Below are positions 35,803-44,690 of a stretch of DNA of 64,000 bases, in pieces (position 1 is the stretch's first letter; each line of letters begins with the position of its first letter). Below the pieces are notes generated by a model. The model ran no database searches. It was not told the origin of the DNA and saw only the letters and a list, made by a program, of their open reading frames with translations. The stretch comes from Peptidiphaga gingivicola (GTDB lineage Bacteria > Actinomycetota > Actinomycetes > Actinomycetales > Actinomycetaceae), in assembly GCF_001652275.1 (NCBI RefSeq), contig NZ_LVZK01000001.1:1488001-1552000 (forward strand), given 5' to 3'. The translations under genes were made by a program, and so were the position numbers.

Positions 35803-37134
35803 ACGGCCTTTCCGTCCGTCTACACTCGAGTTTTCCGTTTTTCGGCGCCCGAGTCTTGCGTCTGTCGTCGCCCGAGGGCTGTGGGCGGGGCATGCCGCCC
35901 AAAAGGCCAATGCTACCCGAGAGCGCCGGGTGCGCCATTTGATTCGGGCTCGCGCCGACGTCGCCGGGCTTGGCGTCTGCCGTGCCTGTGCGTGTGGAGG
36001 GCTTGGCGTCTGCCGTGCCTGTGCGTGTGGAGGGCTTGGCGTCTGCCGTGCCCGTGCGTGTGGAGGGCTTGGCGTCTGCCGTGCCCGTGTGTATGCCGGC
36101 GTGCGGCGCGACCGGTGGGCCGACGAGGCTGACATCGCCGGCCGTGCCCGTGTGTATGCCGGCGTGCGTTTCGGTTGTGGTCTTGATGTCTGTGTCCGCG
36201 GTGTCTGAGTTATGGACCGCTGTGATTCTTGCGCCTGTGCATGTTGCGACGGATTCCCCGGCGGCAAGGTGCGTGCCTGCGGGGGACTCCGCGTGTTTCA
36301 AAATCAAACAAGGCGGCTTCGATGGGTGACGGAAATCGCGCCCGTTGCCGCTGTCGGGTTGCGCCTTGCGATCGACGCCGAACGGCATTCTCCGCTCGGC
36401 GCAAGAGTGTGGCGTGTGGTCGGCGTCGGGTTGCGTTTTGCGGTCGGCGTCGGAGTATGACGCCATGCGGTCGGCGTCGGACGCAATGCGATTAAGCCTG
36501 CGTTCGTCAGTGGGCCGCGTTCGGGTAAGTGACGGTTCCAAATCCTTCGCTCGCTTGTCATCGCTCTGTGCGCCTGGGTCATGGCTCTACTTACTATGGC
36601 GGTAGATCCTGGGAGCTTTCTGATGGCTGTGCTGCGGTCGGCGATGGATGAGTTCGTCCGCGCTGAGATCGCTGTGTTGCGATCGGCGCAAACACGGTGA
36701 TCCGACACGCCTAGTTCCGGTTCGACGTCGTTGACTCGGGTTCGACGTCGTCAGGCAGGCGCAGGCGGACTGCGACCGTTATGTCGGCGTCGTTCTGGTG
36801 TCTCGCCGGCGTGGCTGTGGGGGTTTGGCGGCGTCGTTCTGGTGTCTCGCCGGCGTCGTCCTTTCTCTTGTCGAATGCTGCGCTGCCTTGGAACTCTTTT
36901 GGGGGAGTGCGGCGCTAGCACGTTGCGTGGCGTTTGGCCAATAGCGTGATTGCGGGCCCGCAGGTGCCCAAATGCCTTGCAATTACTCATACCGTAGATG
37001 GACTTCGAGGCCTAAAAGTTACGCATCTCACTTAAAACGCGCCACTTAATGCGCGAATTTACGCCAGTTTGCCGTGAAATCCGCTAGATTACTGAAGTAG
37101 TGGCCCGTCCGGGCCCTTCACTTCAACGAAAGGT
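35803..37134. other. 1.3-kb repeat-rich region with no supported gene
   Basis: Besides the 33-bp array it contains GCGGTCGGCGTCGG-type units around 36415-36480 and a 28-bp direct repeat at 36785-36812 and 36829-36856 (44-bp period). GGTTCGACGTCGT occurs twice around 36719-36755. Open frames are long only because the repeats avoid stop codons; they have no ribosome sites and biased composition. The right end carries the hupB promoter area, with TAGATT at 37085-37090. Confidence 0.65.
35969..36168. repeat. 33-bp tandem repeat and related direct repeats upstream of mprF
   Basis: A 33-bp unit starting CTTGGCGTCTGCC is repeated head to tail at 35969-36001, 36002-36034 and 36035-36067, with a partial fourth copy. 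A separate 28-bp block starting GCCGTGCCCGTG occurs at 36078-36105 and 36141-36168. The unit is a multiple of three, so open frames stay open on several strands without implying coding. Confidence 0.9.
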
Positions 37135-37140
37135 ATGGGT

Positions 37141-37422
37141 ATGTCCATCAACCGTACTGAACTTATTGCCAAAATTGCCGAGAAGGCGAATCTGTCGAAG
37201 ACGGACGCCGACAAGGCCGTTGCCGCGCTCCAGGACGTCTTGGTCGATTCGCTCTCGAAGGGCGAGGCGGTCAAGATTACAGGCCTCCTGGCTGTGGAGC
37301 GCACGGAGCGCGCCGCCCGTAAGGGGCGCAACCCCCGCACCGGCGAGGAAATTCAGATTCCGGCCGGTTACGGCGTCAAGCTGACCGCTGGCTCGGCCCT
37401 TAAGAAGGCCGTGACGGAATGA
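37141..37422 (+). CDS. hupB: HU-family nucleoid protein
   Basis: 93-residue short HU-type DNA-binding protein that bends and compacts DNA. Signatures are MSINRTELIAKIAEKANLSK, ALQDVLVDSLSKGEAVKI and the beta-arm ARKGRNPRTGEEIQIPAG. It lacks the long Lys/Ala-rich C-terminal tail of mycobacterial HupB. Two in-frame ATGs (37135, 37141) exist; GAAAGG at 37128-37133 is correctly spaced for 37141. TAGATT at 37085-37090 is a likely -10. Confidence 0.95.
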   Translation: MSINRTELIAKIAEKANLSKTDADKAVAALQDVLVDSLSKGEAVKITGLLAVERTERAARKGRNPRTGEEIQIPAGYGVKLTAGSALKKAVTE

Positions 37423-37586
37423 TTGCGGGCTAGGCTCGCGATCTTGCGAGTCTAGGTGGCGAAACCAATTTTTCCACCGCGAGTAAAGGCCTCGAGCGTC
37501 GACCGACGATCTCAAGCGTCGATCGAGAATGCCGACGTCGAACAGAGGCCGTTGCCACGAAAACATTGACGTGGCTGTGAATAAAA

Positions 37587-37657
37587 GCCGCAATTGAGCG
37601 GCACTGCTCTGAAAAGAGCCAATGGGGTCCGGGTCTGGTCCGGGCCCCATTTTTATT
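37587..37657 (+). terminator. Three consecutive hairpins ending in an intrinsic terminator
   Basis: GCCGC/GCGGC (37587-37602), GCTCT/AGAGC (37606-37619) and a GC-rich stem ATGGGG..CCCCAT (37622-37650) followed by TTTTTATTT form a compact structured block. It begins about 165 nt after the hupB stop. It is either the end of a long hupB 3' UTR or an independent small RNA with its own terminator. Confidence 0.75.
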
Positions 37658-37792
37658 TGAGGCGCCTTTTGTCGGGGGGCTGCTTGTTGTCCGGGCCTGC
37701 TTGTTGTCCGGGGGCTGCTTATCGGGGCTTGTTATCGGGGGGGGCCGCTTGGGGCGGCGATTCGCGGGGCGGTCTCAGGGTTTGAGCGACGT

Positions 37793-37868
37793 TTTGCCGG
37801 CGGCGTCTTGGGGCTGGTTGGTTTGGGTGATGCTTTGCCGGCGGCGTCTTGGGTCTGGCTGGTTTGGG
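37793..37868 (+). repeat. 41-bp tandem repeat
   Basis: TTTGCCGGCGGCGTCTTGGG occurs at 37793-37812 and 37834-37853. Each copy is followed by a similar CTGG..GGTTTGGG block, giving two copies with a 41-bp period. The surrounding 37660-38060 also has GTTGTCCGGG-type and ATCGGGG-type short repeats and no gene. Confidence 0.8.
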
Positions 37869-38122
37869 CAGTGCTCCGGCGCTTCGGGCGCGGGCTCGTT
37901 TGCTTATGAATCGGTTTGCCGGCGGGCCGGAGCCGTTGGGGCGGTTGTGCCGAAGAGATGGGGAAGTGCTTTGACGCCGGCTTGCTCCACGCGTGCCGCG
38001 GTGGGGTGTGCCGGAAAGGCAGGGATGTGCTGGCGATTTGGTTTGTCGACGGCTGCTGATGAATTCATTCTTAAAGTTCAAGTTTTACATTATATTTAGC
38101 GGAAAAGCATTCGAACAAAAAC

Positions 38123-38151
38123 TTGACATTATATTTCATATATTCTAGAAT
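38123..38151 (+). promoter_or_regulatory. Consensus sigma-70 promoter of the DUF222/HNH gene
   Basis: TTGACA (38123-38128), a 17-bp spacer and TAGAAT (38146-38151) lie in a strikingly AT-rich island (38060-38155). ACATTATATTT occurs twice in it (38087-38097 and 38126-38136). The transcript would begin about 35 nt before the ATG at 38195. Confidence 0.85.
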
Positions 38152-38194
38152 AGAAGTGAAAGATGAGGGCCTGAGGTTGAAGGAGGCTGTTGAC

Positions 38195-39895
38195 ATGAGC
38201 GCCGACGTCGGCATTCTTGACGTTGCGTCCGCTCAGAGCGGAGCGCCTACGCCGACCTTCAGTGTGCGCAACGGGAGGAAAGGGCGGATTCCGGCCGTCA
38301 GAGAGGGGCGCGGATTTGGCAAGTGCCTTGCGGAGTTGGAAGCGCTTGTCTCTGAGTTAGGAGAGAAGGACGTCTTCGGATTGTCCGACGAGCAGCTTCT
38401 GTCAGGTGCGCAGGCGCTGGCCAAACTCGCCTCTCGTTTAGGCGCTGTGCGCGGGCAGGTGCTCGTTGCCGTCGACGAGAGGTGCAGCTGGCAGTCTTCG
38501 GGGATGCGTACGCTCATTCAGTGGAACGAGAGGTCCTCTGGCCAGTCGCCGAAGGCCGCCACAAGGGAAATCGAACGGGCCCGCGCCTTGGAAGAGGATT
38601 TGCCTGTCCTGTCGAGAGCGCTTAAAACCGGTGAGATTTTTGCCGAGCACGTCGACGTCGTCCGCAAGGTCTTTTCCACCCCGGTCTTGAAAAAGGCCGC
38701 GAACGATGAAGGAGTTCAAAAAGAATTCGTTTCCTGGGCGAAACGATGCGGGGCCCGGGAATTCGAACGGCGGGTCAGAGCCCGCGCTTTGAGGGACGAT
38801 CCCGCTTTGGGCGTTGAGCTTGAAAAATCTGAGGCGAAAGACGAACGGGTCGCTTTCGCGCCCGAGGGATTCGGCATGCGCGTCACCGGCTGGCTTTCGA
38901 GCGAGACGTCTGCAATCCTGGACACCGCGTTGAGTGCTCTAATGGGGCGCAAAAGCGTGGACGATGCGAGAACCTTGCCTCAGCGGCGTGCGGGGGCCTT
39001 GATTGAGTTGGCGAGTCTCAAGCTTGACGAGGGCAGCCTGGGCAGAGGCGCGAGAATTCGCCCGCACCTGTCCGTTCACGTGCCTTTGGCGACGCTTGTG
39101 GAGGTCGAAAGAACATCTCGGCCGTGCGCGTCTTTGGACGTCGGCTTTTCCTCGGACGGGCGTGGCGACGAGAACAGGGGCGACGCTGAGAAGACGCACA
39201 TCGGTGAAATCGGAGAGTGGCCTGGTTCTTCGCGCTCCGAGCTTGAGATCGGATCGTTCGAAGAAGTCGGATCGGTCGAAGAAGAAGGCGAGTTGCTCGA
39301 AGGGCGAATCCGATTGTTCGAGGAAAGGCGGCGAACGGCAGGGCGAAAACACGATGGATGCTGCGAGGCCGGCTGCGGGCAGGGGCGCATTGGCCGCTGC
39401 CTCGATCGGGTCCGCGAAGAAAGCCGGGAGCTTGGAAAGCTTCTGGCGGTGATGCCCGCCGCCGTGGACCTAACCGCTTTGAAGGGGCTTGAACCGGCGA
39501 CGCTAGATGATGGTTCGGCTTTGTCGATGACCCAGTTGGCGCGATTGATGTGTGACTCGTCGGTCTCCCGTGTCGTGTTTTCGTCAAGCGGCGAAGTGAT
39601 GGACGTCGGACGCGAAAAACGTCTGTTCACACCTGCGCAGGCCAGAGCCGTCGTCGCCAGGGATCGAACATGCCGTTATCCGGGGTGTTCCGATACGATT
39701 GCCCACGGGCAGATTCATCACGCTTTGCCTTGGCAAGCGGGAGGCCGCACAGATCTCGCCAACGCCGTTCTGCTGTGCTGGCATCACCACAGCCTCGTCC
39801 ATCGTGAGATGGTCACGAGCTTTCACCACGACGGAGGGTTTCTGTTCAGCGGAAAAGACGGGGCGGTGATAGGCGTGCGTCGCAACGGAACATGA
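38195..39895 (+). CDS. DUF222/HNH endonuclease-domain protein (13E12 repeat-family type)
   Basis: 566-residue protein with an N-terminal helical DUF222 domain (about 40-290), a variable acidic middle (about 300-410) and a C-terminal HNH motif. The HNH motif runs CRYPGC...GQIHHALPWQAGG..DLANAVLLCWHHHSLVH, with zinc Cys and catalytic His visible. Such proteins are multicopy and variable in actinobacteria; nuclease function is plausible but biological role is unknown. AAGGAGG 8 nt upstream fixes the ATG. The AT-rich promoter island and lower local GC suggest acquisition from elsewhere. Confidence 0.88.
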   Translation: MSADVGILDVASAQSGAPTPTFSVRNGRKGRIPAVREGRGFGKCLAELEALVSELGEKDVFGLSDEQLLSGAQALAKLASRLGAVRGQVLVAVDERCSWQSSGMRTLIQWNERSSGQSPKAATREIERARALEEDLPVLSRALKTGEIFAEHVDVVRKVFSTPVLKKAANDEGVQKEFVSWAKRCGAREFERRVRARALRDDPALGVELEKSEAKDERVAFAPEGFGMRVTGWLSSETSAILDTALSALMGRKSVDDARTLPQRRAGALIELASLKLDEGSLGRGARIRPHLSVHVPLATLVEVERTSRPCASLDVGFSSDGRGDENRGDAEKTHIGEIGEWPGSSRSELEIGSFEEVGSVEEEGELLEGRIRLFEERRRTAGRKHDGCCEAGCGQGRIGRCLDRVREESRELGKLLAVMPAAVDLTALKGLEPATLDDGSALSMTQLARLMCDSSVSRVVFSSSGEVMDVGREKRLFTPAQARAVVARDRTCRYPGCSDTIAHGQIHHALPWQAGGRTDLANAVLLCWHHHSLVHREMVTSFHHDGGFLFSGKDGAVIGVRRNGT

Positions 39896-39999
39896 ACGGA
39901 AAACGTGAACGGAATATGTCGGCGGCAATTTTGATGGGCAGGCTTGGCGTGTGGGATACGTCCCGGCGGAGGGGCTGAGCGTGCCGTAGCGGGCGGGGT

Positions 40000-40005
40000 T
40001 AAGAT
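40000..40005 (+). promoter_or_regulatory. Leaderless-type -10 element for the DUF3039 gene
   Basis: TAAGAT ends 7 nt before the ATG at 40013; no ribosome site is present between. Confidence 0.6.
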
Positions 40006-40012
40006 CGTCCCT

Positions 40013-40339
40013 ATGAGTACACTGCCTCCCGAACCGCCGCGCGGTCCAGAAAGCCCGGAGACCGCGGGTTCCCCAAGCGTCGACGTCCTCGAACGCGAAC
40101 AGGAGCAGCACAGCCCCGGCGACGACGAGCGCTATGCGCACTACGTCCGCAAAGAAAAGATCACCGAATCGGCCCTGTCCGGCCATCCGGTGGTGGCGCT
40201 GTGCGGAAAAGTGTGGACACCCTCCCGCGATCCCGAAAGATACCCCGTGTGCCCGACATGCAAGGCCATTCGCGACGAGCTCGGCAAGCAGGGCTCCTCG
40301 TGGCCCTTCGGCCCCGACGTCCCAGGGAACGGGAAGTGA
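40013..40339 (+). CDS. DUF3039 domain protein
   Basis: 108-residue protein. The family core is HYVRKEKITESALSGHPVVALCGKVWTPSRDPERYPVCPTC, with three Cys that may bind a metal. The first 40 residues are Pro/Glu-rich. It precedes the SF2 helicase with a 4-bp overlap, the usual actinobacterial arrangement, suggesting a shared nucleic-acid-related task. The upstream frame to 39944 is ignored because the -10 at 40000 lies inside it. Confidence 0.85.
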   Translation: MSTLPPEPPRGPESPETAGSPSVDVLEREQEQHSPGDDERYAHYVRKEKITESALSGHPVVALCGKVWTPSRDPERYPVCPTCKAIRDELGKQGSSWPFGPDVPGNGK

Positions 40340-42102
40340 GCAGCCTGAGCAGCCACCCACTCCCGAAAACCGCTTCCGTCCACGCCGCAGAGACCCTCTC
40401 GCCCTCCTTCCCGCAACGCGCGGCTTGGGGCACGGCGTCGTCCCTGCGGGCATGGCAGGCCGAGGCGCTCCAGGCGTACATGGCTAGCCAACCGCAGGAT
40501 TTCCTCGCAGTGGCGACGCCCGGAGCGGGGAAGACGACCTTCGCCCTGCGCGTCGCGACAGAGCTCATGGCAAAGGGCGCTGTCCGACGGGTCACCGTCG
40601 TGTGCCCCACCGAGCATCTGAAAACGCAGTGGTCGGAGTCGGCCGTGCGCGTGGGGCTTACTCTCGACCCCGACTTCACGAACGCGCAAGGCGAAGAAGG
40701 CAGCTTCTTCGACGGAGTGTGCGTCACGTACGCGCAAGTCGCGGCGAATCCAGGGCTTCACAAGCGCCGCACCGCTTCCCGGCCGACCCTCGTCATCCTT
40801 GACGAAATCCACCACGGCGGCGACGCCCTCTCTTGGGGCGACGGCATACGCGAGGCCTTCCAAGGAGCGGCCCGGCGGCTCTCGCTCACAGGCACGCCCT
40901 TCAGATCGGACGATTCGCCGATCCCGTTCGTCGAGTACGCCGACGACGGCGACGGCGTGTTCCGCTCGCGCGCCGATTACACGTACGGGTACGCCGAGGC
41001 GTTGCGCGACGGCGTCGTGCGGCCCGTCATGTTCCTCAGCTACTCGGGGCAGATGCGGTGGCAGACGAAGCAGGGCGACGTCGTCGAAGCGACCCTCGGC
41101 GAGCCTCTGACCAAAGACATGACCGGGCAGGCCTGGCGGACCGCCCTCAATCCCGCGGGCGACTGGATCCAGGCGGTCCTCGCCGCGGCAGACGAACGCC
41201 TGACTGCTGTGCGCAAATCGATTCCCGACGCCGGGGGCCTCGTCATCGCCACCGACCAGAGGGCCGCCCGCGCATACGCGGAAAGGCTGGAGGCCATCAG
41301 CGGGCAGCGGCCAACCGTGGTGCTTTCCGACGACGCCGGCGCCTCCGACCGGATCGCCGAGTTCTCCGCTGGAGACGAGCGATGGATGATCGCCGTGCGC
41401 ATGGTTTCCGAGGGCGTGGACGTGCCCAGGCTCGCCGTCGGAGTGTATGCGACGTCGGCCTCGACCCCGCTGTTCTTCGCCCAGGCGATCGGGCGCTTCG
41501 TGCGCGCGCGCAAGCGCGGGGAGACCGCGACGGTGTTCCTCCCCTCCGTCCCGCAGCTTCTCGGCCTAGCGGCCGAGATGGAGGTCGAACGCGACCATGC
41601 CCTGGGGGAGAAGAAGCGAGAAGACGGTTGGGACGACGAGCTTCTCGAGCGCGCCAATTCAGAAGAGCAGGCCAGCGACCAGCTCGCGTTCCCCGGCTTT
41701 GAGGCGCTGGAATCGGATGCGTCGTTCGACAGGGCGCTTTTTGACGGCGGCGAATTCGGGCTGGGCGCCGAGGCCGGATCCGACGAGGAAGCAGATTTCC
41801 TCGGGATTCCCGGGCTTTTGGAGCCCGAGCAGGTCACCACTCTTCTGCGCAAGCGCCAGGCGGCGCAATCGGCCCAGCCGAAGAAAGCGGCGCCCGTCAG
41901 CGATCCGCGGCGGCGGCGCGAGGTGCGCAAGGAGCTGACCTCGCTCGTCTCGGCCTGGGCGCAGAAATCGGGCCAGCCGCACGCCTTCGTCCACGCCGAG
42001 CTCCGCCGAATCTGCGGCGGGCCGGAAGTGGCGCGGGCCTCCGTCGAACAGATCGAATCCCGAATCGGGCAGGTGCGCCGATGGTTCGTGGGGCGGATGT
42101 AG
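40336..42102 (+). CDS. Superfamily 2 DEAD/DEAH-box helicase
   Basis: 588-residue SF2 ATPase of the actinobacterial family linked to DUF3039. Motifs: Q-like LRAWQAEALQAYM, Walker A ATPGAGKTTFALR, PTEHLKTQW, Walker B VILDEIHHGGD (DEIH), SLTGTPFRSD (motif III) and QAIGRFVRARKRGE (motif VI). The C-terminal 150 residues are acidic and then basic. It starts at a GTG overlapping the DUF3039 stop. RNA or DNA substrate and process are unknown. Confidence 0.9.
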   Translation: MSSLSSHPLPKTASVHAAETLSPSFPQRAAWGTASSLRAWQAEALQAYMASQPQDFLAVATPGAGKTTFALRVATELMAKGAVRRVTVVCPTEHLKTQWSESAVRVGLTLDPDFTNAQGEEGSFFDGVCVTYAQVAANPGLHKRRTASRPTLVILDEIHHGGDALSWGDGIREAFQGAARRLSLTGTPFRSDDSPIPFVEYADDGDGVFRSRADYTYGYAEALRDGVVRPVMFLSYSGQMRWQTKQGDVVEATLGEPLTKDMTGQAWRTALNPAGDWIQAVLAAADERLTAVRKSIPDAGGLVIATDQRAARAYAERLEAISGQRPTVVLSDDAGASDRIAEFSAGDERWMIAVRMVSEGVDVPRLAVGVYATSASTPLFFAQAIGRFVRARKRGETATVFLPSVPQLLGLAAEMEVERDHALGEKKREDGWDDELLERANSEEQASDQLAFPGFEALESDASFDRALFDGGEFGLGAEAGSDEEADFLGIPGLLEPEQVTTLLRKRQAAQSAQPKKAAPVSDPRRRREVRKELTSLVSAWAQKSGQPHAFVHAELRRICGGPEVARASVEQIESRIGQVRRWFVGRM

Positions 42103-42174
42103 CGCTTCCAGATCCGGCGTAAAATCCGGAGAGAAGCAGTCTTTTAGCGGGGTGTGAGTAAGAAAACCGACCCA

Positions 42175-42208
42175 TCGCGCATCGGAGGCCGAAGCCCGTG
42201 ATGCGCGA
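42175..42208. terminator. Hairpin between convergent helicase and pncB
   Basis: TCGCGCATC (42175-42183) pairs perfectly with GATGCGCGA (42200-42208) around a 16-nt loop. It sits between the two convergent genes and ends 10 bp before the pncB stop. Confidence 0.55.
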
Positions 42209-42217
42209 GACGAGCCG

Positions 42218-43570
42218 TCAGTCGTCGCCCTCGAAGATGTCGAGCATTTTGGTGGGGACGGCGGGCTCGCCGCTGGAGAGGCGCCATCCGTCGTAGGGCA
42301 GCTCGGCGCGGGATTCCTCGTGGCGGGCGGCGGCCGCTGCGATGGCTGCCTTCCCGATCCGGGATTCGTCGATCGCGCCGGCGTCGACGAGTTTGACCTG
42401 AAGGGGGCGGGCGCCCGCCCGCTCGAGGTAGTCGAGGCCCTCCTGCCAGCTTCCGGCCGAGACGACGAGCTCCTGGGCGGCGCTGCCACGCTGGTCGCAG
42501 ACGCGGCCCGCGACCTTGAGCCCGCCCACGCTTGCCTTGTTCTTCGAGCTTTTGGCCACCTCGTGCATTTTTCCGTCGGCGCCCTCGCGCTGGACGAGCT
42601 TGTAGACCATCTCCGCCGTCGGATGCCCCGAGCCGGTCACGACCCTCGTTCCGACGCCGTAAGAATCTACCGGCGCGGCGCCGAGGGCGGCGATGGAGTA
42701 TTCGTCGAGGTCGCTCGTGACGGTGATCTTCGTCGACGTCGCGCCGAGGTCGTCAAGCTGCTTGCGCACGGTGAACGCCTGGGCGACGAGGTCGCCCGAA
42801 TCGAGCCGGACCGCGCCCAGCTCGCCGCCGGCCTCGCGTGCGGCGGCGACGGCGTTGTTCACGCCCTCGGCGATGTCGTAGGTGTCCACCAGCAAGGTGG
42901 TCCCCGTGCCCATCGTCGCGATTTGGGCGGCGAACGCCTCCTTCTCCGAATCGTGGACGAGGGTGAAGGAATGCGCGGACGTCCCGGCGACGCCGAGGTC
43001 ATAGGTGCGCCCGCCTTCCAGGTCCGACGTCGCCGTGAAACCCGCGATGACGGCGGCGCGCGCGGCGTGGACGGCCGCGGTTTCGTGCGTGCGGCGCGCG
43101 CCGAATTCCAGGCAGGGGCGGCCGTGGGCGGCGGCCGTCATGCGGGAGGCGGCCGTGGCCACCGCCGAATCGTGGTTGAGGATCGAAAGGATGACCGTTT
43201 CCAACACGACGCATTCGGCGAATGAGCCGGTGACCGTGAGTACGGGGGAGTGCGGGAAATAGCATTCGCCCTCGGCATACCCGTAAACGTCGCCCGCGAA
43301 GCGGTAGTCGGCGAGGTACTCGGCGGTGCGGTCTGAGACGATCGCGCGAGACGCGAGATACTCGATTTCCTCGGGGTTGAAGCGGAAATCGCGGATCGCT
43401 TCGAGGAGGCGCCCGGTGCCGCAGACCACGCCGTAGCGCCTCTCGCCGGGAAGCCTGCGCCCGAAGGCCTCGAAGACACACTTCCTTTCGGCGGTGCCGG
43501 AGGCGATGGCTGCGTCGACCATCGTCAGCTCGTACATGTCGGTCATGAGCGACGTCGTGGAGAATGCCAT
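42218..43570 (-). CDS. pncB: Nicotinate phosphoribosyltransferase
   Basis: 450-residue NAD-salvage enzyme converting nicotinate and PRPP to nicotinate mononucleotide. Signatures: TDMYELTMVDAAIASG, CVFEAFGRRLPGERRYGV, FGARRTHE, GTSAHSFTLVHD with the catalytic His, LVDTYDIAEGV, VRLDSGDL and VTSDLDEYSIAAL. The ATG at 43570 has TACAAT ending 6 nt upstream and no ribosome site, so the mRNA is probably leaderless. It is divergent from clpS, a common pairing in actinobacteria. Confidence 0.95.
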   Translation of the reverse strand: MAFSTTSLMTDMYELTMVDAAIASGTAERKCVFEAFGRRLPGERRYGVVCGTGRLLEAIRDFRFNPEEIEYLASRAIVSDRTAEYLADYRFAGDVYGYAEGECYFPHSPVLTVTGSFAECVVLETVILSILNHDSAVATAASRMTAAAHGRPCLEFGARRTHETAAVHAARAAVIAGFTATSDLEGGRTYDLGVAGTSAHSFTLVHDSEKEAFAAQIATMGTGTTLLVDTYDIAEGVNNAVAAAREAGGELGAVRLDSGDLVAQAFTVRKQLDDLGATSTKITVTSDLDEYSIAALGAAPVDSYGVGTRVVTGSGHPTAEMVYKLVQREGADGKMHEVAKSSKNKASVGGLKVAGRVCDQRGSAAQELVVSAGSWQEGLDYLERAGARPLQVKLVDAGAIDESRIGKAAIAAAAARHEESRAELPYDGWRLSSGEPAVPTKMLDIFEGDD

Positions 43571-43576
43571 GCGGCA

Positions 43577-43582
43577 ATTGTA
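43577..43582 (-). promoter_or_regulatory. Leaderless-type -10 element for pncB
   Basis: TACAAT on the minus strand, ending 6 nt before the start codon at 43570. Confidence 0.6.
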
Positions 43583-43682
43583 CGCGAGTTGAACGCCGGA
43601 CGCGCTATGGGCGGGCGGGGCTTGGTGGTGAGGTCGCCGGAGAAAACCGCGGCGAAACCTCTCAAAACCATGTGGTTACGGG

Positions 43683-43688
43683 TAGACT
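43683..43688 (+). promoter_or_regulatory. Leaderless-type -10 element for clpS
   Basis: TAGACT ends 6 nt before the GTG at 43695. No ribosome site lies in between. Confidence 0.65.
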
Positions 43689-43694
43689 AGTTGT

Positions 43695-43985
43695 GTGAAC
43701 AGCCAGTCGACGCCCTCTTCGACGCCAGCGCCAACGGAGGTCCCCGCGAAGTTTGGGACCTGGCGGACGGTTGTCCACAACGACCCGGTCAATCTCATGA
43801 CCTACGTCGAGTGGGTTTTCGAAAGCTATTTCCACATAAGCCGGCGCCGGGCGCGCATGCTTATGCTTCAAGTGCACAACGAGGGCCGGGCCGTCGTCTC
43901 GCGCGGGGCGCGCGAACAGATGGAGGCCGACGCTCAAGCCATGCAGTCCTACGGACTGTGGGCGACGATCGAAGAAGCGGAGTGA
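43695..43985 (+). CDS. clpS: ATP-dependent Clp protease adaptor ClpS
   Basis: 96-residue N-end-rule adaptor that hands substrates to a ClpC/ClpA chaperone. Conserved features are the VHNDPVNLMTYVEWVF substrate pocket region, the central LMLQVHNEGRAVVSRGAREQMEADA helices and the final GLWATIEEA. The Pro/Thr-rich first 15 residues form the flexible N-terminal extension. Its stop overlaps the GTG of the DUF2017 gene. Confidence 0.95.
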   Translation: MNSQSTPSSTPAPTEVPAKFGTWRTVVHNDPVNLMTYVEWVFESYFHISRRRARMLMLQVHNEGRAVVSRGAREQMEADAQAMQSYGLWATIEEAE

Positions 43986-44680
43986 GGGCGATGGAGGCGT
44001 TCAGGCCGTGGAGGGGCGGCTACCTGTCCAAGGCGCAGGAGACCGAACGGCGTCTGCTTGCGCGGATGGCATGCGACGTCGTCGAGATGCTCGGCCATTC
44101 GATGGCCGATCTGGCCGAACGCGAAAGCTCCAACGCGGCAGAGGCGGATCCGCTCGCCGCTTACGAGGCCGAGCTCTCCGGCGTCGCAGGCGGGCTCGCG
44201 AGCTCCGGACGGGCGGACCCCGAGCTGGCGGACTCCGAGCGGGCGGGCGGGCGCAGGCCCATCGACGACGCGATGTTCCGGCTCCTGCCGGACATGTCCG
44301 AAGACCCGAGGCAGGCCGAGGCTTTGCGGGAGATGACCTCAGCGAGCCTGTCGGCCGCCAAGGCCGAGCATCTGTTCATACTGTGGCGGTCGGTCAACGG
44401 GGCGACGGACGACGTGTGGGTCGGCAACGAGGACATGCCCGGGTGGATATCGGCGATCAACTCGATCCGGCTGGTGCTCGCCTCGCGCCTGGACATCCAA
44501 GGCGAGGAGGACGGACGGGAGATCTACGAGGTCGCCCAGGACATCACGGGGGCCAACGGCAAGGGCAATCAGCGCGAGGTGCAGACCCCCGACGAATTGC
44601 TTCGAGTCCTCTACACGATGGTTACCTGGTGGCAAGAGTCACTGCTTTTGGCTGCGAGGAATAAGACTCCTCACCGATAA
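43982..44680 (+). CDS. DUF2017 family protein
   Basis: 232-residue protein always found next to clpS in actinobacteria. It is largely helical ([87 protein letters not shown]). A GTG at 43982 overlaps the clpS stop; an ATG at 43991 is an alternative. Function is unknown; genetic linkage suggests a role in Clp-dependent proteolysis. Confidence 0.88.
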   Translation: MRAMEAFRPWRGGYLSKAQETERRLLARMACDVVEMLGHSMADLAERESSNAAEADPLAAYEAELSGVAGGLASSGRADPELADSERAGGRRPIDDAMFRLLPDMSEDPRQAEALREMTSASLSAAKAEHLFILWRSVNGATDDVWVGNEDMPGWISAINSIRLVLASRLDIQGEEDGREIYEVAQDITGANGKGNQREVQTPDELLRVLYTMVTWWQESLLLAARNKTPHR

Positions 44681-44683
44681 AGT
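44678..44683 (+). promoter_or_regulatory. Leaderless-type -10 element for murI
   Basis: TAAAGT ends 7 nt before the ATG at 44691 and overlaps the stop codon region of the DUF2017 gene. Confidence 0.5.
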
Positions 44684-44690
44684 TTTGTCC

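Noticed and set aside
35969-36090. CRISPR array
   Set aside because: The 33-bp units are directly adjacent without spacers and no cas genes are present.
35786-36541. 251-residue minus-strand protein with TGTADAKPSTR repeats
   Set aside because: Open only because 33-bp repeats keep all frames open; no ribosome site, skewed composition and overlap with the mprF start.
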